Below are positions 48,833 through 59,468 of a stretch of DNA of 64,000 nucleotides, one piece after another (position 1 is the stretch's first letter; the number at the start of each line of letters is the position of its first letter). The stretch spans positions 627,476 to 691,475 of the forward strand of contig CALYLW010000016.1 of the NCBI GenBank assembly GCA_944989445.1, given 5' to 3'. The notes below the pieces were generated by a model that was not told where the DNA came from, made no database searches, and worked only from the letters and a program-made list of their open reading frames with translations. The position numbers and the translations under genes were made by a program. This DNA comes from Ampullaceana balthica. Lineage: Eukaryota > Mollusca > Gastropoda > Lymnaeidae.

Positions 48833-50065
48833 TAGATATTGATAGACTAAGTTTAAACTGAGCACCCTAGTCGTATAGTCATGGCGAACAACGAGATAAT
48901 CGATTTCACCTACGATTTAACGTTCCTGTCTCATTTTAAACTTGTACATTTTCATAAATTTGGAACTAAAGGTCTCTTCTGACTGTAAATTTAAAATTTA
49001 TTTTCTACTTTTTAGTGCATTTCTAATATAAGACTAGTTTTTAAAAAAGTGTTTTTCATATATTTTTATTTAAAATCCCAATAGAGTTGTGTTCAATTTT
49101 TATTCAGTTCTAAATCTTAAGTATTCACGTGAAATATATGATGTATTTTTTTTTAATTCTCATTTTAATAATTATACCAGCACTATTTGACATAAATACT
49201 CTCAAACTATCGCTGGTCTAAGAATAAAAAAACATGGCCTTAAAGTTAACCAAATTAAGCTACATCATTAATATTGTAATTAATCATGCCGCAATATATG
49301 TCGTATATTCTGTTGTCAATAGACGTGGAAACTTAGTTGCCAACAACAAAGATAGCAATGTCCAAACAAATCGTACTAACAGCTTAGACCCAATTAAAAA
49401 CTCAGGCGAAATCCCGAATCCCGGAGTTGATAAATAAGCCGTGTGACTAAATTTTAGTTTTGTGGTGTGGTGTCAAACATAGACAGAGCACCCTGCAATC
49501 AAGCACTGTTTGTTGTGTGGTGTCGAACATAGACAGAGCACCCTGCAATCACGCACTGTTTGTGGTGTGGTGTCGAACATAGACAGAGCACCCTGCAATC
49601 ACGCACTGTTTGTGGTGTGGTGTCGAACATAGACAGAGCACCCTGCAATCACGCACTGTTTGTGGTGTGGTGTCGAACATAGACAGAGCACCCTGCAATC
49701 ACGCACTGTTTGTGGTGTGGGGTCGAACATAGACAGAGCACCCTGCAATCACGCACTATTTGTGGTGTGGTGTCAAACATTGACAGAGCACCTCTCAATC
49801 ACGCACTGTTTGTGGTGTGGTGTAAAACATAGACAGAGCACCCTGCAATCACGCACTGTTTGTGGTGTGGTGTCGAACATAGACAGAGCACCATGCAAAC
49901 ACGCACTGAAAGTTCAAACACTTGATTTATATACTAACGGTTTTCCCGCAACTTCTTCCTCCCTGCTGCTGGTTTCTTCGTTTTTTTCCCATCGTCTTGA
50001 CCGCTGGTCACTGCCACCAGAACACCAATCAACACTAAGCACGTGGCAACGGATCTCAACCTCAT
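32271..50065 (-). CDS. Secreted protein with two tandem Frizzled cysteine-rich domains (six exons)
   Basis: Joined exons, in transcript order, are 50065-49939, 47702-47509, 36431-36210, 35574-35419, 34898-34746 and 32420-32271. They total 1002 nt, giving 333 residues plus TGA, and every junction phase agrees. Residues 1-22 are a signal peptide (basic start, then LVLIGVLVAV, ending VTSG). Residues 23-77 are a Lys-rich linker. Frizzled domain 1 spans about 79-188 with ten cysteines (79, 87, 125, 134, 141, 151, 155, 162, 180, 188) and the hallmark LPNKFNHTTQ. Domain 2 spans about 204-321 with ten canonical cysteines plus extra C197 and C230, and motifs FFLCGVYSPFC and PCKEIC. NxT glycosylation sites lie at N48, N103 and N215. 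There is no transmembrane helix or netrin domain, so it is neither a Frizzled receptor nor a standard SFRP. Wnt binding outside the cell is inferred from the family. The ATG has A at -3 and precedes the signal peptide. I do not recognise a named orthologue. Confidence 0.88.
32565..32747. mobile_element. Short hAT-like MITE just upstream (plus-strand sense) of exon 6, in intron 5
   Basis: The left end is CAGTGGCGTAGCTGG and the right end, complemented, is CAGGGGCGTAGCGACGG. It lies in intron 5 of the tandem-Frizzled gene. A degraded relative lies at 62168-62366. Confidence 0.65.
33109..33714. mobile_element. TA-flanked MITE with CCGTATATACTCG termini, split by a SINE
   Basis: CCGTATATACTCGTTCTAAA at the left and, complemented, CCGTATATACTCGTTAAAGC at the right. 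TA is present on both sides (33107-33108 and 33715-33716), as for Tc1/mariner-type insertion. A tRNA-like SINE sits immediately inside the left terminus. Confidence 0.72.
33131..33455 (+). mobile_element. tRNA-derived SINE
   Basis: An A-box-like GTGGTCGAGTGGCAGCGC and a B-box-like GGGCTCGAATCC sit about 40 bp apart, as in an RNA polymerase III tRNA promoter. A tRNA-unrelated body follows (GTTAGGCGGCTGGGTAATAC, CATCATCAAGGTC-like segments) to about 33,455. Exact 3' end and family not determined. The 75-residue antisense frame across it is not a gene. Confidence 0.68.
33973..34748. repeat. 45-bp minisatellite carrying a copy of the exon 5 splice donor in each unit
   Basis: About 18 units of 44-46 bp (ACTCAC starts at 34740, 34695, 34650, 34605, 34560, 34514 and on down to 34021). 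On the minus strand each reads AAGGAGATTTGTAACGAG followed by GTGAGTGTCTCATGGGGGAG: the last 18 exonic bases of exon 5, its donor, and a G-rich intronic tail. The array lies in intron 5 and begins at the exon itself. Confidence 0.93.
34746..34898 (-). CDS. Tandem-Frizzled gene, exon 5 (core of Frizzled domain 2)
   Basis: The acceptor is CTGTGTGTGCAG before 34898. The exon encodes residues 234-284, with EVSHFDALV, NCHLNLKFFLCGVYSPFC and PCKEICNE. The authentic donor is GAG|GTGAGT (first intron base 34745), and it is also the first unit of a 45-bp minisatellite that carries many further copies of the same donor. The open frame continues past the donor to 34524. Confidence 0.87.
35419..35574 (-). 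CDS. Tandem-Frizzled gene, exon 4 (last Cys of domain 1, start of domain 2)
   Basis: The acceptor is ATACGTTGCCAG before 35574 and the donor is AAG|GTAAGG. The exon encodes residues 182-233: C188 closes domain 1, and CANLTFTWGTLPNMFGQC opens domain 2 with an extra cysteine pair (C197, C230) not in the usual ten-Cys pattern. Both ends are phase 0. Confidence 0.86.
36210..36431 (-). CDS. Tandem-Frizzled gene, exon 3 (core of Frizzled domain 1)
   Basis: The acceptor is CTGTTGACAG before 36431. The exon encodes residues 108-181, including HSCSNNMRLTICALYLPKC and GPCKTTCLRAKKHC. The donor GCG|GTAGGC is weak, but it rejoins codon-exactly to exon 4 and gives the usual Trp-x-x-x-x-x-Cys spacing at the domain end. 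Reading on instead meets TGA about 30 nt later. Confidence 0.87.
36512..46575. repeat. Giant 29-bp minisatellite in intron 2 of the tandem-Frizzled gene
   Basis: About 10.06 kb, roughly 347 head-to-tail units (core AACCGTTGTATGAGGTGGTG). Variants such as GGATTAG for GTTTTAG, GAGACAGTG and TTGTGCGAGG are scattered. Rare variants recur in the same order about 3 kb apart (TGCG at 39914, 42906 and 46011), so larger blocks have been duplicated within the array. It has no coding potential and fills most of the 11,077-bp intron. Confidence 0.96.
46741..47083. repeat. (TC)n tract with interspersed CAACTC units, intron 2
   Basis: CT dinucleotide repeats broken by TCTCAACTCCACTCTCAACT segments. On the transcript strand it is GA-rich, so it is not a polypyrimidine tract. 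It lies about 430 bp inside intron 2 from the exon 2 donor. Confidence 0.93.
47509..47702 (-). CDS. Tandem-Frizzled gene, exon 2 (basic linker and start of Frizzled domain 1)
   Basis: The acceptor is CCTCTACAG directly before 47702. The exon encodes residues 43-107: a Lys-rich stretch, then CEEIFLPMCKGL and LPNKFNHTTQ, the classical opening of a Frizzled domain. The donor reads CAG|GCGAGT, so this is a GC-AG intron unless the base is an assembly error; no GT donor lies close by in the right phase. Confidence 0.87.
47717..47903. repeat. 36-bp minisatellite abutting the exon 2 acceptor
   Basis: Five units of CAATAGAGAAGACGTGCGTT + TATAGAGTGTTGCCGA. On the transcript strand each unit ends GTCTTCTCTATTGT, the pyrimidine-rich stretch that leads into the acceptor CCCCCTCTACAG. 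Confidence 0.9.
48100..48565. repeat. Diverged ~35-bp AT-rich tandem repeats, intron 1
   Basis: About six units of ATTTTAATTCACTTATTTAA + ACACATATTTTTTCA at 48219-48440, flanked by units of the type AATGACACTAATGTGAAACA. Confidence 0.78.
48799..48835. repeat. (TA)n(CA)n microsatellite
   Basis: ATATATATAT followed by ACACACACACA. Confidence 0.9.
49452..49908. repeat. 50-bp minisatellite in intron 1, 30 bp from the exon 1 donor
   Basis: Nine units of TGTGGTGTGGTGTCGAACAT + AGACAGAGCACCCTGCAATC + ACGCACTGTT. Very homogeneous apart from the end units. It does not include the donor itself. Confidence 0.94.
49939..50065 (-). CDS. Tandem-Frizzled gene, exon 1 (signal peptide)
   Basis: Encodes residues 1-42 and one base of codon 43. 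The donor is C|GTTAGT (first intron base 49938), and read-through would hit TAG at once. Phase 1 fits the two bases that open exon 2. The hydrophobic core LVLIGVLVAV marks a secretory signal. Confidence 0.85.
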
Positions 50066-50183
50066 TTTGGTCAAACTTGTCTAAAACTCCCTGAATCACA
50101 AGAGCGTAGAGCAGTAGGACTGACGTAGTCTAAAAGTCACATCAACAATCAGTTGCCATATCTTGGGAAGAGAATTGTAAAGC

Positions 50184-50205
50184 GAATAAATATAGTTAAA
50201 CCAAT
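50184..50205 (-). promoter_or_regulatory. Possible core promoter of the tandem-Frizzled gene
   Basis: On the minus strand an ATTGG (inverted CCAAT) is followed by CTATATTTATTC, about 120 nt before the ATG. The spacing would suit a short 5' leader, but the leader could equally be spliced and the promoter lie elsewhere. Confidence 0.22.
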
Positions 50206-51127
50206 GATTGTTTTCACGATTGCTTTTTTTTTAAAGTAATATTGTAAAGATATCTTAAAATAGTGTACATTTTAATTAAGGCTTGTATTTCGATAACTGA
50301 AATTCTTACTACAAATATTAATAATAAAAGTAATATTTTTTTAAAAATATTTGTACTGGGTTGAATAACAAGGAAATTCTTCTATAATATTCTATAATAT
50401 TAAACTAAATAAACTATATAATCACTTTTCATATCAATAATTCGGGCATTATCACAACTACGTATAAATAAAAATAAACAAAAACAATAATAATTTTCGA
50501 TATAGACATTTTTTTAAAAAGTGTAACTGTTAGCCAGCATCAACCATAGTTTAAAAAAATAAAATTTCGGCAAAATTTCTTTATCTCGCTAAAAAGTTAA
50601 CCGCATATGCAAACTTATGTTGAGCCCCAATAATCACGCTCTACCAACCGCAATAAACACCATCAGTTATGTAAACAAGATGATTACTCTTCAGCATAAG
50701 TCACCCAGAATAACCACACTTTCGTTAACACCAATGACGGCACTTAGATCAGACAGAAGCACGACGCTCAAAGAACCCACAATAAACGAACTTTCTTTAA
50801 AGCGGATATCAAATAAATCGGATAACCTTAGTTTTCACATAGTTTTAGTTTTTAATTCGTCATCCTTTGCGAAGCATACATCCAATTAAGAAGAAGTGAT
50901 TTCGCTTACATTACGGCTAGAACTACAATAGCAACATGTTCTGTACCAACTAGAGGTACATCCACGTTAGCCAGCGAAGGAAGTATCCAGGAGTGTACTG
51001 CTGTACCAGTGGGGCGGGTTGGACTGCACGGTAGAGAACAACGTGGAAGTCTTGAACCCACGCTGATATCAATCACCCGCCTCTATCAACAACGGCGGAA
51101 CAAGGTTTTGCTGCAGACAGCACGCCC

Positions 51128-51168
51128 TTTTTGCGAGGCCCAGGGGCGTCGACCTGGGAATCGCAAAG
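51128..51168. other. Two-part hairpin
   Basis: TTTGCGA pairs with TCGCAAA, and inside it CCCAGG pairs with CCTGGG around an 8-base loop (GGCGTCGA), with a GG/AA internal mismatch. It may be a transposon terminus; no role is claimed. Confidence 0.55.
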
Positions 51169-51349
51169 AGGTGCAATAGCAATAACTAATTTTTAAAAAA
51201 TAATAATCATAAAATAAATCGGGTTACATTTTTGCCCGCCGCAACTGTCTCGAGCCATCAACTCCAGCATATTTCATTACTCATTCATTATTTTCATTGA
51301 GACATGTAATTATAAACTATAAACGTTATAAACGTGTGAGCCCACCACT

Positions 51350-51350
<1 letters not shown>

Positions 51351-51380
<30 letters not shown>

Positions 51381-51384
51381 TCAC
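51351..51384. repeat. (AC)n microsatellite
   Basis: About 14 AC units, broken by one TC. Confidence 0.9.
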
Positions 51385-51912
51385 ATACGACTCAAGTGAG
51401 CTGGAAAAGTTTCAAACCCCACTATTATTTTTTGTATGTCGGATATGCTGTCGGAAGAAATTAAGCTTTAATTCCAAATATCTTGAAATGCATGCGCTCT
51501 GGAATTCAGGACGCTGGGTGGGGCCAGCCAACTACGACGTAGAGGCTACGGGTGGGGATGAGAAGGGACAAATAAATGGTTTGAAGGGGCCCTCAAACCC
51601 CCTCCCTCCCCTCTACTGTGGTGGTTTACAATGGCGAACGGAGATACTTCGTTTTTATACCAACTTGGAATTCACTGAGGCGGACGTGTCACATGACTCT
51701 CGGGGTGGGTTGTGGCCGGGAGTGTGAGATTGTTAAAAATAAACAATCTAAATAAAGTCACATAGATGTAACGTAGCTTGAGAGGGGAAAGTACGATGAG
51801 TGGATCACGATGTCTACAGATTGCTGCCAAGCCCTTTATTTGTGGTGTTATACAGCAGATAACTTTGAAAACATTTCATATCTTATTTGTAGTCATTGCG
51901 TATACCTTTTGC

Positions 51913-51975
<63 letters not shown>

Positions 51976-52028
51976 TCTATCTATCTATCTATCTCTCCAT
52001 CTCTCTCTCTATCTCTTTCTCTCTCTCT
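51913..52028. repeat. (TC)n microsatellite with TCTA units
   Basis: Pure CT run of about 60 bp, then CTATCTATCTAT and more CT. Leu/Ser-rich frames over it are artefacts. Confidence 0.94.
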
Positions 52029-52772
52029 AACCCTCTAATGGTCAATAAAAATTATTGAATTCTAAATGGCTTTATTTGATTGACTCTTTTATCTTACTTA
52101 CAGTTTTTTTTTCATGTAATTACATGTCAACATAATTGCTCTACGACAGCTATGTGATCTGAAGGTAAATAAACTGTCTTATAATATTATCATCATTCAG
52201 TTTGTACGTGTATTATCAAAAGTGTTTAAAGAGATGCACAACAACTCCTCAGGGGCGTAGATGCGGATCGTTACCGACTTGAGTGGGCCAAAACTTATTC
52301 CGTGCCTTCCGAAACATAAAATATGCATGCAGAAAGGAAATTCTTGTAGGCCATACCGCTCCCGGCCATTTTTTCCATGTTCTGCCTTTGTTCAGTGTCT
52401 ATCTCAAAGTTTCAATATGCTCCCAATATACTAAATGACTCCAAACCTCACTCCCTCTCTATCTCTCTCTCTCTCTCTCTTCCAACTAGTGACAACGCCC
52501 CATGCTGGGAATCACTGTTTTTCATTACTTCTCAGTTAGTTCCCAAGACAAAGACAAACAACCCTCCGTTACAATAACATGCTCGCCTTCTTTTGTTTCA
52601 CGCCCTCGCTCCCCTCCCACCACTTTTTCCGACACCCTTTCCACTCGCTCATTCCCACCTCACAACTTAGAGTTTAAAAACGAGATTTGTCTGTTTCATT
52701 CGGAGCTGAGCTTTAGGTCCCCAGCCATGGTACGTAAGTACACCAAATATCTCGGTTTCTTGTGTGTTCTGG

Positions 52773-52949
52773 AAGGGTTGGTCTTAGGCCACTGCAAACT
52801 ATGCGGCCGCAGTGGGCCCCGCGCTTTCATGGGCCCCGCCTATCTTAATTTTCACCTTTTATCCTTATCCCTACCCAAAACTGGCCCCCGCACAATCCGT
52901 TTCGCATACTACATCGCATAGGGTCCCGCGATTGCTAAGACCGGCCCTG
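52773..52949. mobile_element. Short hAT-like MITE, 177 bp
   Basis: The left end is AAGGGTTGGTCTTAGGC and the right end, complemented, is CAGGGCCGGTCTTAGCA. The flanking 8-mers TGTTCTGG / TGTTCAGG agree at seven of eight positions. Confidence 0.76.
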
Positions 52950-53004
52950 TGTTCAGGTGGCCCAACACCTTACGCCAGTGCCCATATTAATTCCATGTCG
53001 ATGA

Positions 53005-53450
53005 CATGTCAGTGCCCCTTCAATGACATGTCGGAGCCCCTTCAATGACATGGAGCCCCTTCAATGATATGTCAGATACCCTTCAATGACCTGTCAGTGC
53101 CCCTTCAATGACCTGTCTTAGCCCCTTCAATGGCATGTCAGATCCCCTTAAATGAGTTTTCAGTGTCCCTCAATGACATGTCAAAGCCAGTTCAATGACA
53201 TGCCAGTGTTCATTCAATGACCTGTCAGTGTCCCTTCATTGACCTATCAGTGCCCTTCAATGACATGTCAGAGCCCCTTCAATGAGTTGTAAGTGTCCCA
53301 TCCATGACATGTCAGAGCCCCTTCCATGACATGTTAGAGCCCCTTCAATGAGTTGTCAGTGTCCCTTCAATGAAATGTCAGACTCCCTTCAATGACCTGT
53401 CAGTGCCCCTTCAATAACCTCTCAATGCCCTGTCTGTGACTATTCAGGGT
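53005..53450. repeat. Diverged ~22-bp minisatellite
   Basis: About 20 units of CCCCTTCAATGACATGTCAG, decaying to the right. Confidence 0.85.
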
Positions 53451-53694
53451 CCGTCAATAACCTGTCAAAATCACGTCTGTGCTCTGTCAAGGTTCACAGT
53501 AAATTTTTGCCATCAATTTTTCTTCATCCATCATGCTAAACTGCTATTAGTGTCAATAGAAGAATTATATATTACACAAAGAACTATCTATTCCGCATAT
53601 GATTGAAGTCAAAAAAGAAGCTATTGTTATTTCAGTTTGATACTGTTTTCTCCAATCATAGCAATAATTAACTCACACTCCTCACTCATTAACT

Positions 53695-53825
53695 TGAACT
53701 TAAACTATCCCTTAATCCGTCGTTGGGGCAACATCGTGAACTGCTCACTAACACACGCCATTTGTCCCGGTCCTGTGCTGCCCTTTGAGAGTCGCTGAAT
53801 GACAAGCCGGTCCACTCATTAACCC
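53695..53825 (-). pseudogene. Non-LTR retrotransposon 3' coding fragment
   Basis: On the minus strand the frame reads WTGLSFSDSQRAAQDRDKWR then VLVSSSRCCPNDG. The S-x-R-A-A-x-D-R-x-K-W-R-x-L-V pattern is typical of the last residues of LINE ORF2 proteins. Only this tail is present. Confidence 0.5.
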
Positions 53826-54069
53826 ACATCCTCAAATGCACACTCACCCATTTACTCACATTCACATTCTCAATTTATTAACTCACATTTTACTCACTTT
53901 TGAATACTCGTTCTCAATCACCTACTCATTCATTAACGCTCATCACACATTCATAACTCATATCACACATTCATTAACTCACATCACGCATTCATTAACT
54001 CTCATCACACATTCATAACTCACATTAATTCTCACCCACACATAAGCTCACATTTTAACTCACTTGTTT

Positions 54070-54815
54070 AAATCTCATTGCTAAGCATTCAAACTCAAAA
54101 TTCTTACTCACCCAGTCACTCTTTTCCTCACAGTCTCACTCATAAATTCTCACTCCCCCAGTCACTTTTTTCGTCACAGTCTCACTCATAAATTCTCACT
54201 CCCCCAGTCACTTTTTTCGTCACAGTCTCACTCATAAATTCTCACTCCCCCAGTCACTTTTTTCGTCACAGTCTCACTCATAAAGTCACACTCCCCCAGT
54301 CACTTTTTTCGTCACAGTCTCACTCATAAAGTCTCACTCACCCAGTCACTTTTTTCGTCACAGTCTCACTCATAAAGTCTCACTCACCCAGTCACTTTTT
54401 TCGTCACAGTCTCACTCATAAATTCTCACTCACCCAGTCACTTTTTTCGTCACAGTCTCACTCATAAAGTCTCACTCACCCAGTCACTTTTTTCGTCACA
54501 GTCTCACTCATAAAGTCTCACTCACCCAGTCACTTTTTTCGTCACAGTCTCACTCATAAATTCTCACTCCCCCAGTCACTTTATTTCGTCACAGTCTCAC
54601 TCATAAAGTCTCACTCCCCCAGTCACTTTTTTCGTCACAGTCTCACTCATAAATTCTCACTCCCCCAGTCACTTTTTTCGTCACAGTCTCACTCATAAAG
54701 TCTCACTCACCCAGTCACTTTTTTCGTCACAGTCTCACTCATAAATTCTCACTCACGCAGTCACTTTTTTCGTCACAGTCTCACTCATAAATTCTCACTC
54801 ACCCAGTCACTCATG
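54070..54815. repeat. 46-bp minisatellite
   Basis: About 16 units of CAGTCACTTTTTTCGTCACA + GTCTCACTCATAAATTCTCA + CTCCCC. Preceded at 53,930-54,020 by looser CATCACACATTCATTAACTC repeats. Confidence 0.94.
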
Positions 54816-54946
54816 CCCATACTTAATCTCTCATGATGCCATCCACTTCCACCTGTTCCCCATACTCAATGCTCCAGGCACCATTACCTCACCATTCCCC
54901 CCCCCCACCACGAGCCTACATCCCCACTTCCTATTTTGTCAATACC

Positions 54947-55411
54947 ACCCGCACATTCTTGACTGTCATGCCCTCACATTCTTGACTGTCATGCCCTCAC
55001 ATTCTTGACTGTCATGCCCTCACATTCTTGACTGTCATGCCCTCACATTCTTGACTGTCATGCCCTCACATTCTTGACTGTCATGCCCTCACATTCTTGA
55101 CTGTCATGCCCTCACATTCTTGACTGTCATGCGCACATTCTTGACTGTCATGCCCTCACATTCTTGACTGTCATGCCCTCACATTCTTGACTGTCATGCC
55201 CTCACATTCTTGACTGTCATGCCCTCACATTCTTGACTGTCATGCCCTCACATTCTTGACTGTCATGCCCTCACATTCTTGACTGTCATGCCCTCACATT
55301 CTTGACTGTCATGCCCTCACATTCTTGACTGTCATGCCCTCACATTCTTGACTGTCATGCCCTCACATTCTTGACTGTCATGCCCTCACATTCTTGACTG
55401 TCATGCCCTCA
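54947..55411. repeat. 23-bp minisatellite
   Basis: About 20 nearly identical units of CTCACATTCTTGACTGTCAT + GCC. One unit is shortened (CATGCGCACATT near 55,130). Confidence 0.95.
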
Positions 55412-58400
55412 AGTGAACAAAAACTTCTCTTCAACTCACGGCGATGGTGAAATCTAAAAATAGCCAGTATTTCACTTTTTTTTTAAACCACCAAATCCCC
55501 TTCTGTTTAAACTGGTTGGCGTTGCTCCTACGCTTTCTATGATTAATGAACGTAACATGGTGACCTTTTGGTGACCCTGACCCAAGATGGAGTCGTGAAA
55601 TAAATCAGGAACTGGTTTCTTTTGTTTTTGTTTTTTTTAACCTTTCTTTTTCTTTCTTTGGTTTTGTTAAAATTCCCGAGTTCAGAAAGGGAATTTCCCC
55701 GATAGCTTACGGAGGAGTGGGCGGGTCAGAAACTGATTGATATATAATGGTGGGTTTGCAAAGAAAAATGGGATGTCAGATATTGGCACTTATTTGATTG
55801 TGAAGGGTTAAATGCCATGTCTGAATATAAAAACATTTTTGTGTTATGATATTTTAAATTACTATTTTCTACCATGGTAATTGTTGAGTAAGGAAATGAC
55901 AATACGGACCATAAACCTTGTTTGGCTTTGGAGGGTTAAATGACGATTTCCAACCATGGACATTTTTTTGGCAAGTGATGAATTGCAATGTCGATGTCGT
56001 TATCCGGCCAATAAGTACCATCTACGTTCTAAATCTCACTTTAAATACCATCTACATTCTAAATATCACTTTAAATACCATCTATGTTCTAAATCTCACT
56101 TTAAATACCATCTATGTTCTAAATCTCACTTTAAATACCATCTACATTCTAAATCTCACTTTAAATACCATCTACGTTCTAAATCTCACTTTAATATCGG
56201 AGTTCTGCCGCAATATTTGATTCGACCAAATGCCCTTAAATCCAATCGCACCACCTAACATGCCCTTGGCCCTCGTTCAAATAAAGTAAAGAAATCTTAG
56301 ATTTCCACTTAAGTTCTTGTTCTATGAACGTTTGTAACAGCCGGATAGGACGGCAATCCCCAGCCCCCTCCCCTTCCCTCGACCCAACCCAACGATCCCC
56401 CGTTACGCTTTGTAAATTAGATAATATTATATATGAAACAGAAACTTTGTGTTAATTTTTTTTTGTGTTTTGACATGGAGTCACGGAGATCTCATAAAAT
56501 AAATCTACACCAAACTCATTTCTCCTGGTTTACATAAGCTAGTCAGCATTTTGCTGGGAGCCGCTCTCACATGTTCCTCTCCTTCCTTTGATTGTTTTAA
56601 CGGCATTGAATGTGTGATTTAAAGTTAATGAAAACTTTACTGTCAGCGAAAATGTCCTTATGAAACCATTTGCCGAAACGTCTATGACCATCTAAGTCTC
56701 TTAAAGAAGCTTCATATAATTTATCGTTTTATTCACACAACTCCTATGTGTACCTAATACTATGCTCTAAAGCCAGATCACAGCCCAATCTGTATGATAC
56801 ATGTGTATTAGACTATAAATTAAGCTTTAATTATAGTTTTGATCACACAATTCGTTTGTCTATCATGAATTCATGTATTGTATAACCGTTATATCATTAT
56901 TTTAGCTTTGAACTTTACGCAGTCATTATATTTTATTGACTCAAAAAATCATTGTCACCTTTTACCTAAATGTATAAAAATAATGAATTTGCTTTATAAA
57001 AATAACTTTGGGACTTTGGGAAACCCACTTACGGGTAATGTTCCCAAAACAGGAAGTTGAGCAAAAACAAAAACACAAGAATGCATCATTCGTGCTTGGG
57101 ATGTAATGAAAAATCTTTCGGCTAAATCTTTCAGGAAAATTTTTAATGCAAGCCACGCATATATATTTCAGTTCATTTTCTTTCTTCTCTTTTTTTTTCA
57201 TTTTCTTTTTGATGCACTTAATTTAAAAGGAATGTTCACGGCTCTATATAGGCAAAAAAGTATTTACGGAAACATCAGCTTCAACGTTTCAAGTGATGAT
57301 AATCTCTAGATGTTTTCAGCTACAATATATCAGATAATTGTATTAAGAAAGCTTAAAATAACATTTTTGCTGAAATGTCAATGACCCTGATTCTCAAACA
57401 AATTTTTACTGAAGTCCTAAACATGAAACCAATTCGTTTAATATGGATGATACAAAAAGTGTTCGTAATTATATTTTGAAAAAAAAATAATAATTATAAT
57501 AATTTACATTAATATCTTGATATTATACATGAATCGTTATTATTTTTAATAAAAATTTAATATATTTTTTTTTATAAATTTTCTTGAGAATCTATGTTTA
57601 CACTTAAAATTTTTCTTTAAAACACACACACACTCACAAAACCTGGCACTTGATTATTGTTGTCTGCAAACTTTTCCAAACACTCGACCGTTCCTGGTCT
57701 ACGCAGACGCTTGGAAATAAACAGTCACAGTGCGTTTAAAATAAAACAATAATAAAGTGCCGCTATCTATAAAACCCCCGTATAGCCCAAGTTGTTGTGT
57801 TTACCTTCTAGCATAGGATCTGTCTCACTTAACAGAACAGTGCAAATAGCCATTTCACCATCTGCATCACCCAACACACGGGTGCAAATAGCCATTTCAC
57901 TTTTTCCCTCACTAAATTAACTTGTGACAGACGTCATACACGATCCAAACATTTCACACATCATACACGTTGATCCATCTGTTTTTCCTAATTTCAAAAC
58001 ATTTTTACGCGTTTCAACGTCTATGCTTTCTTACGAATTTTGTGAACAGCGCTTGCAACGTTTCACATTTATTCACTTCTAAATTTATGCTTTTTATACA
58101 CACAAGATATACCTTGCAATTTTTAAAAGTAGCGTTTGTGTTACTTATTTAACTTATTTTGAAACTTTATGGAGTTCTAAAACTTATATAAAAGCAATGA
58201 TATAAAAAATTTAAAATCCCGTGCATGATTTGAATTTTTTTTTACTATTTTGTTTTTCTTTTACTAAGTTGTGCTATTCGTTATTTTGTTTATAATTGTT
58301 CAACCAATTGTATGATTAATTTTTTACAGTTTAGTCCCTCTATTTTTCAGCAAGGGTTTACAATTAATGTGGGAAAATACCATTCTGTAATCATTTAAAT

Positions 58401-59280
58401 AAACTAACTTTCATTCACAAGTATTTTATATTTGATTCATGTTTTTAAATCCCATTTTCATAAAGTCTCTGATTCGACGAAAATATGGAGCAATTAATAA
58501 AAGCTTTAACAATTTACGAATTTTATTGAAAAGAGATGAAATATATACGACACAAATCTAGTTGCAAGTTTTTTTTTGTTTATTTCTCATCAGTCTCTGG
58601 GGCATGATTTGATTGTTTGATATGTATGAGTGCTTAAAGACTCCATTAATAGCTACGCCGCCTACGCATGCCAACTTCTTAGGCTGCAATGTTATTGTTA
58701 TGTTTTACAATATAATTTTATATAAAAATGCAAACATATTTTTCAAAGAAAATTAAATCTGTACTTAATTAGCACGGTTATAACATATATGCCTACTGAA
58801 ACCACGAATAAAAGTGGGTCTTGAGTTTTGTGAGCCGAAAATTTCTCCATTGCTTTCTTATGTTTTTTGTTTTTTTTTACTACATGTAATTTAATGCTTC
58901 GCGGATGTTTATGATGTGAATACAAGCCGCCCAAACCCACCCCACCCATAACAAACTCAAACAATCAAGCAAACAAACAAAATAGTTTTAAAAAAACAGT
59001 TACATTTATTATATTTTTAAAAATCTTACTCATGGGTAAAGATATCAAGATATCCACAGATGGCGTAGTCAATTTCTGGATTAGCGTGCACTTCTTTTGT
59101 AAATTTTTCTGTCCACAGATGATGCAGTCGATGCGAATGTTACGATAAAACAAACTCCTGTTGTGCTTTGTTACGCACAAATTGCCCTTTCGTGATTTAA
59201 GTTTACATTGTCTTTGTTGTGAGCAGATTCCCCAGACTTGGCACTCGTTCAAAGAAGCCCTTTGACTTTCTTGTCCACAG
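55412..59280. other. Unassigned intergenic sequence upstream of the ARM-like gene
   Basis: Apart from the 30-bp array, I found no exon that joins exon A in phase. Earlier exons or the promoter could lie here. Frames of 60-95 codons lack motifs. Confidence 0.45.
56015..56196. repeat. 30-bp minisatellite
   Basis: Six units of TACCATCTACGTTCTAAATC + TCACTTTAAA. The 100-codon frames across it are artefacts. Confidence 0.92.
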
Positions 59281-59468
59281 ATGGCCCAGTGAGTGTCCAG
59301 GAGCCGGATGACACAATGATGAACAATGCGTCAGATTCCAACAGATCCCCGCGGGTGAAGTCTGCCACAGCGAACCACATCGGCGCTGAGAGCGAGGGTT
59401 CCGGTCTCCAAAACCCTGTCAAGGAGGAGAAGAAAGATGGCAGCACTCACACAAACAACAATGTCAAG
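59281..59468 (+). CDS. ARM-like gene, exon A (disordered N-terminal region)
   Basis: The acceptor is TTTCTTGTCCACAG before 59281. The open frame begins GPVSVQEPDDTMMNNASDSN and ends THTNNNVK. The donor AAG|GTAGCG is itself the first unit of the 19-bp array that follows. If the ATG pair at 59316 and 59319 is the true start (A at -3), the upstream part is 5' leader. Confidence 0.65.

Noticed and set aside
50617..50889. 90-codon plus-strand frame upstream of the tandem-Frizzled gene
   Set aside because: Composition matches intergenic DNA, with no motif, signal peptide or exon partner.
8372..55411. CRISPR-like regularly spaced repeats
   Set aside because: All arrays are direct tandem repeats without unique spacers, in a eukaryotic genome with introns.
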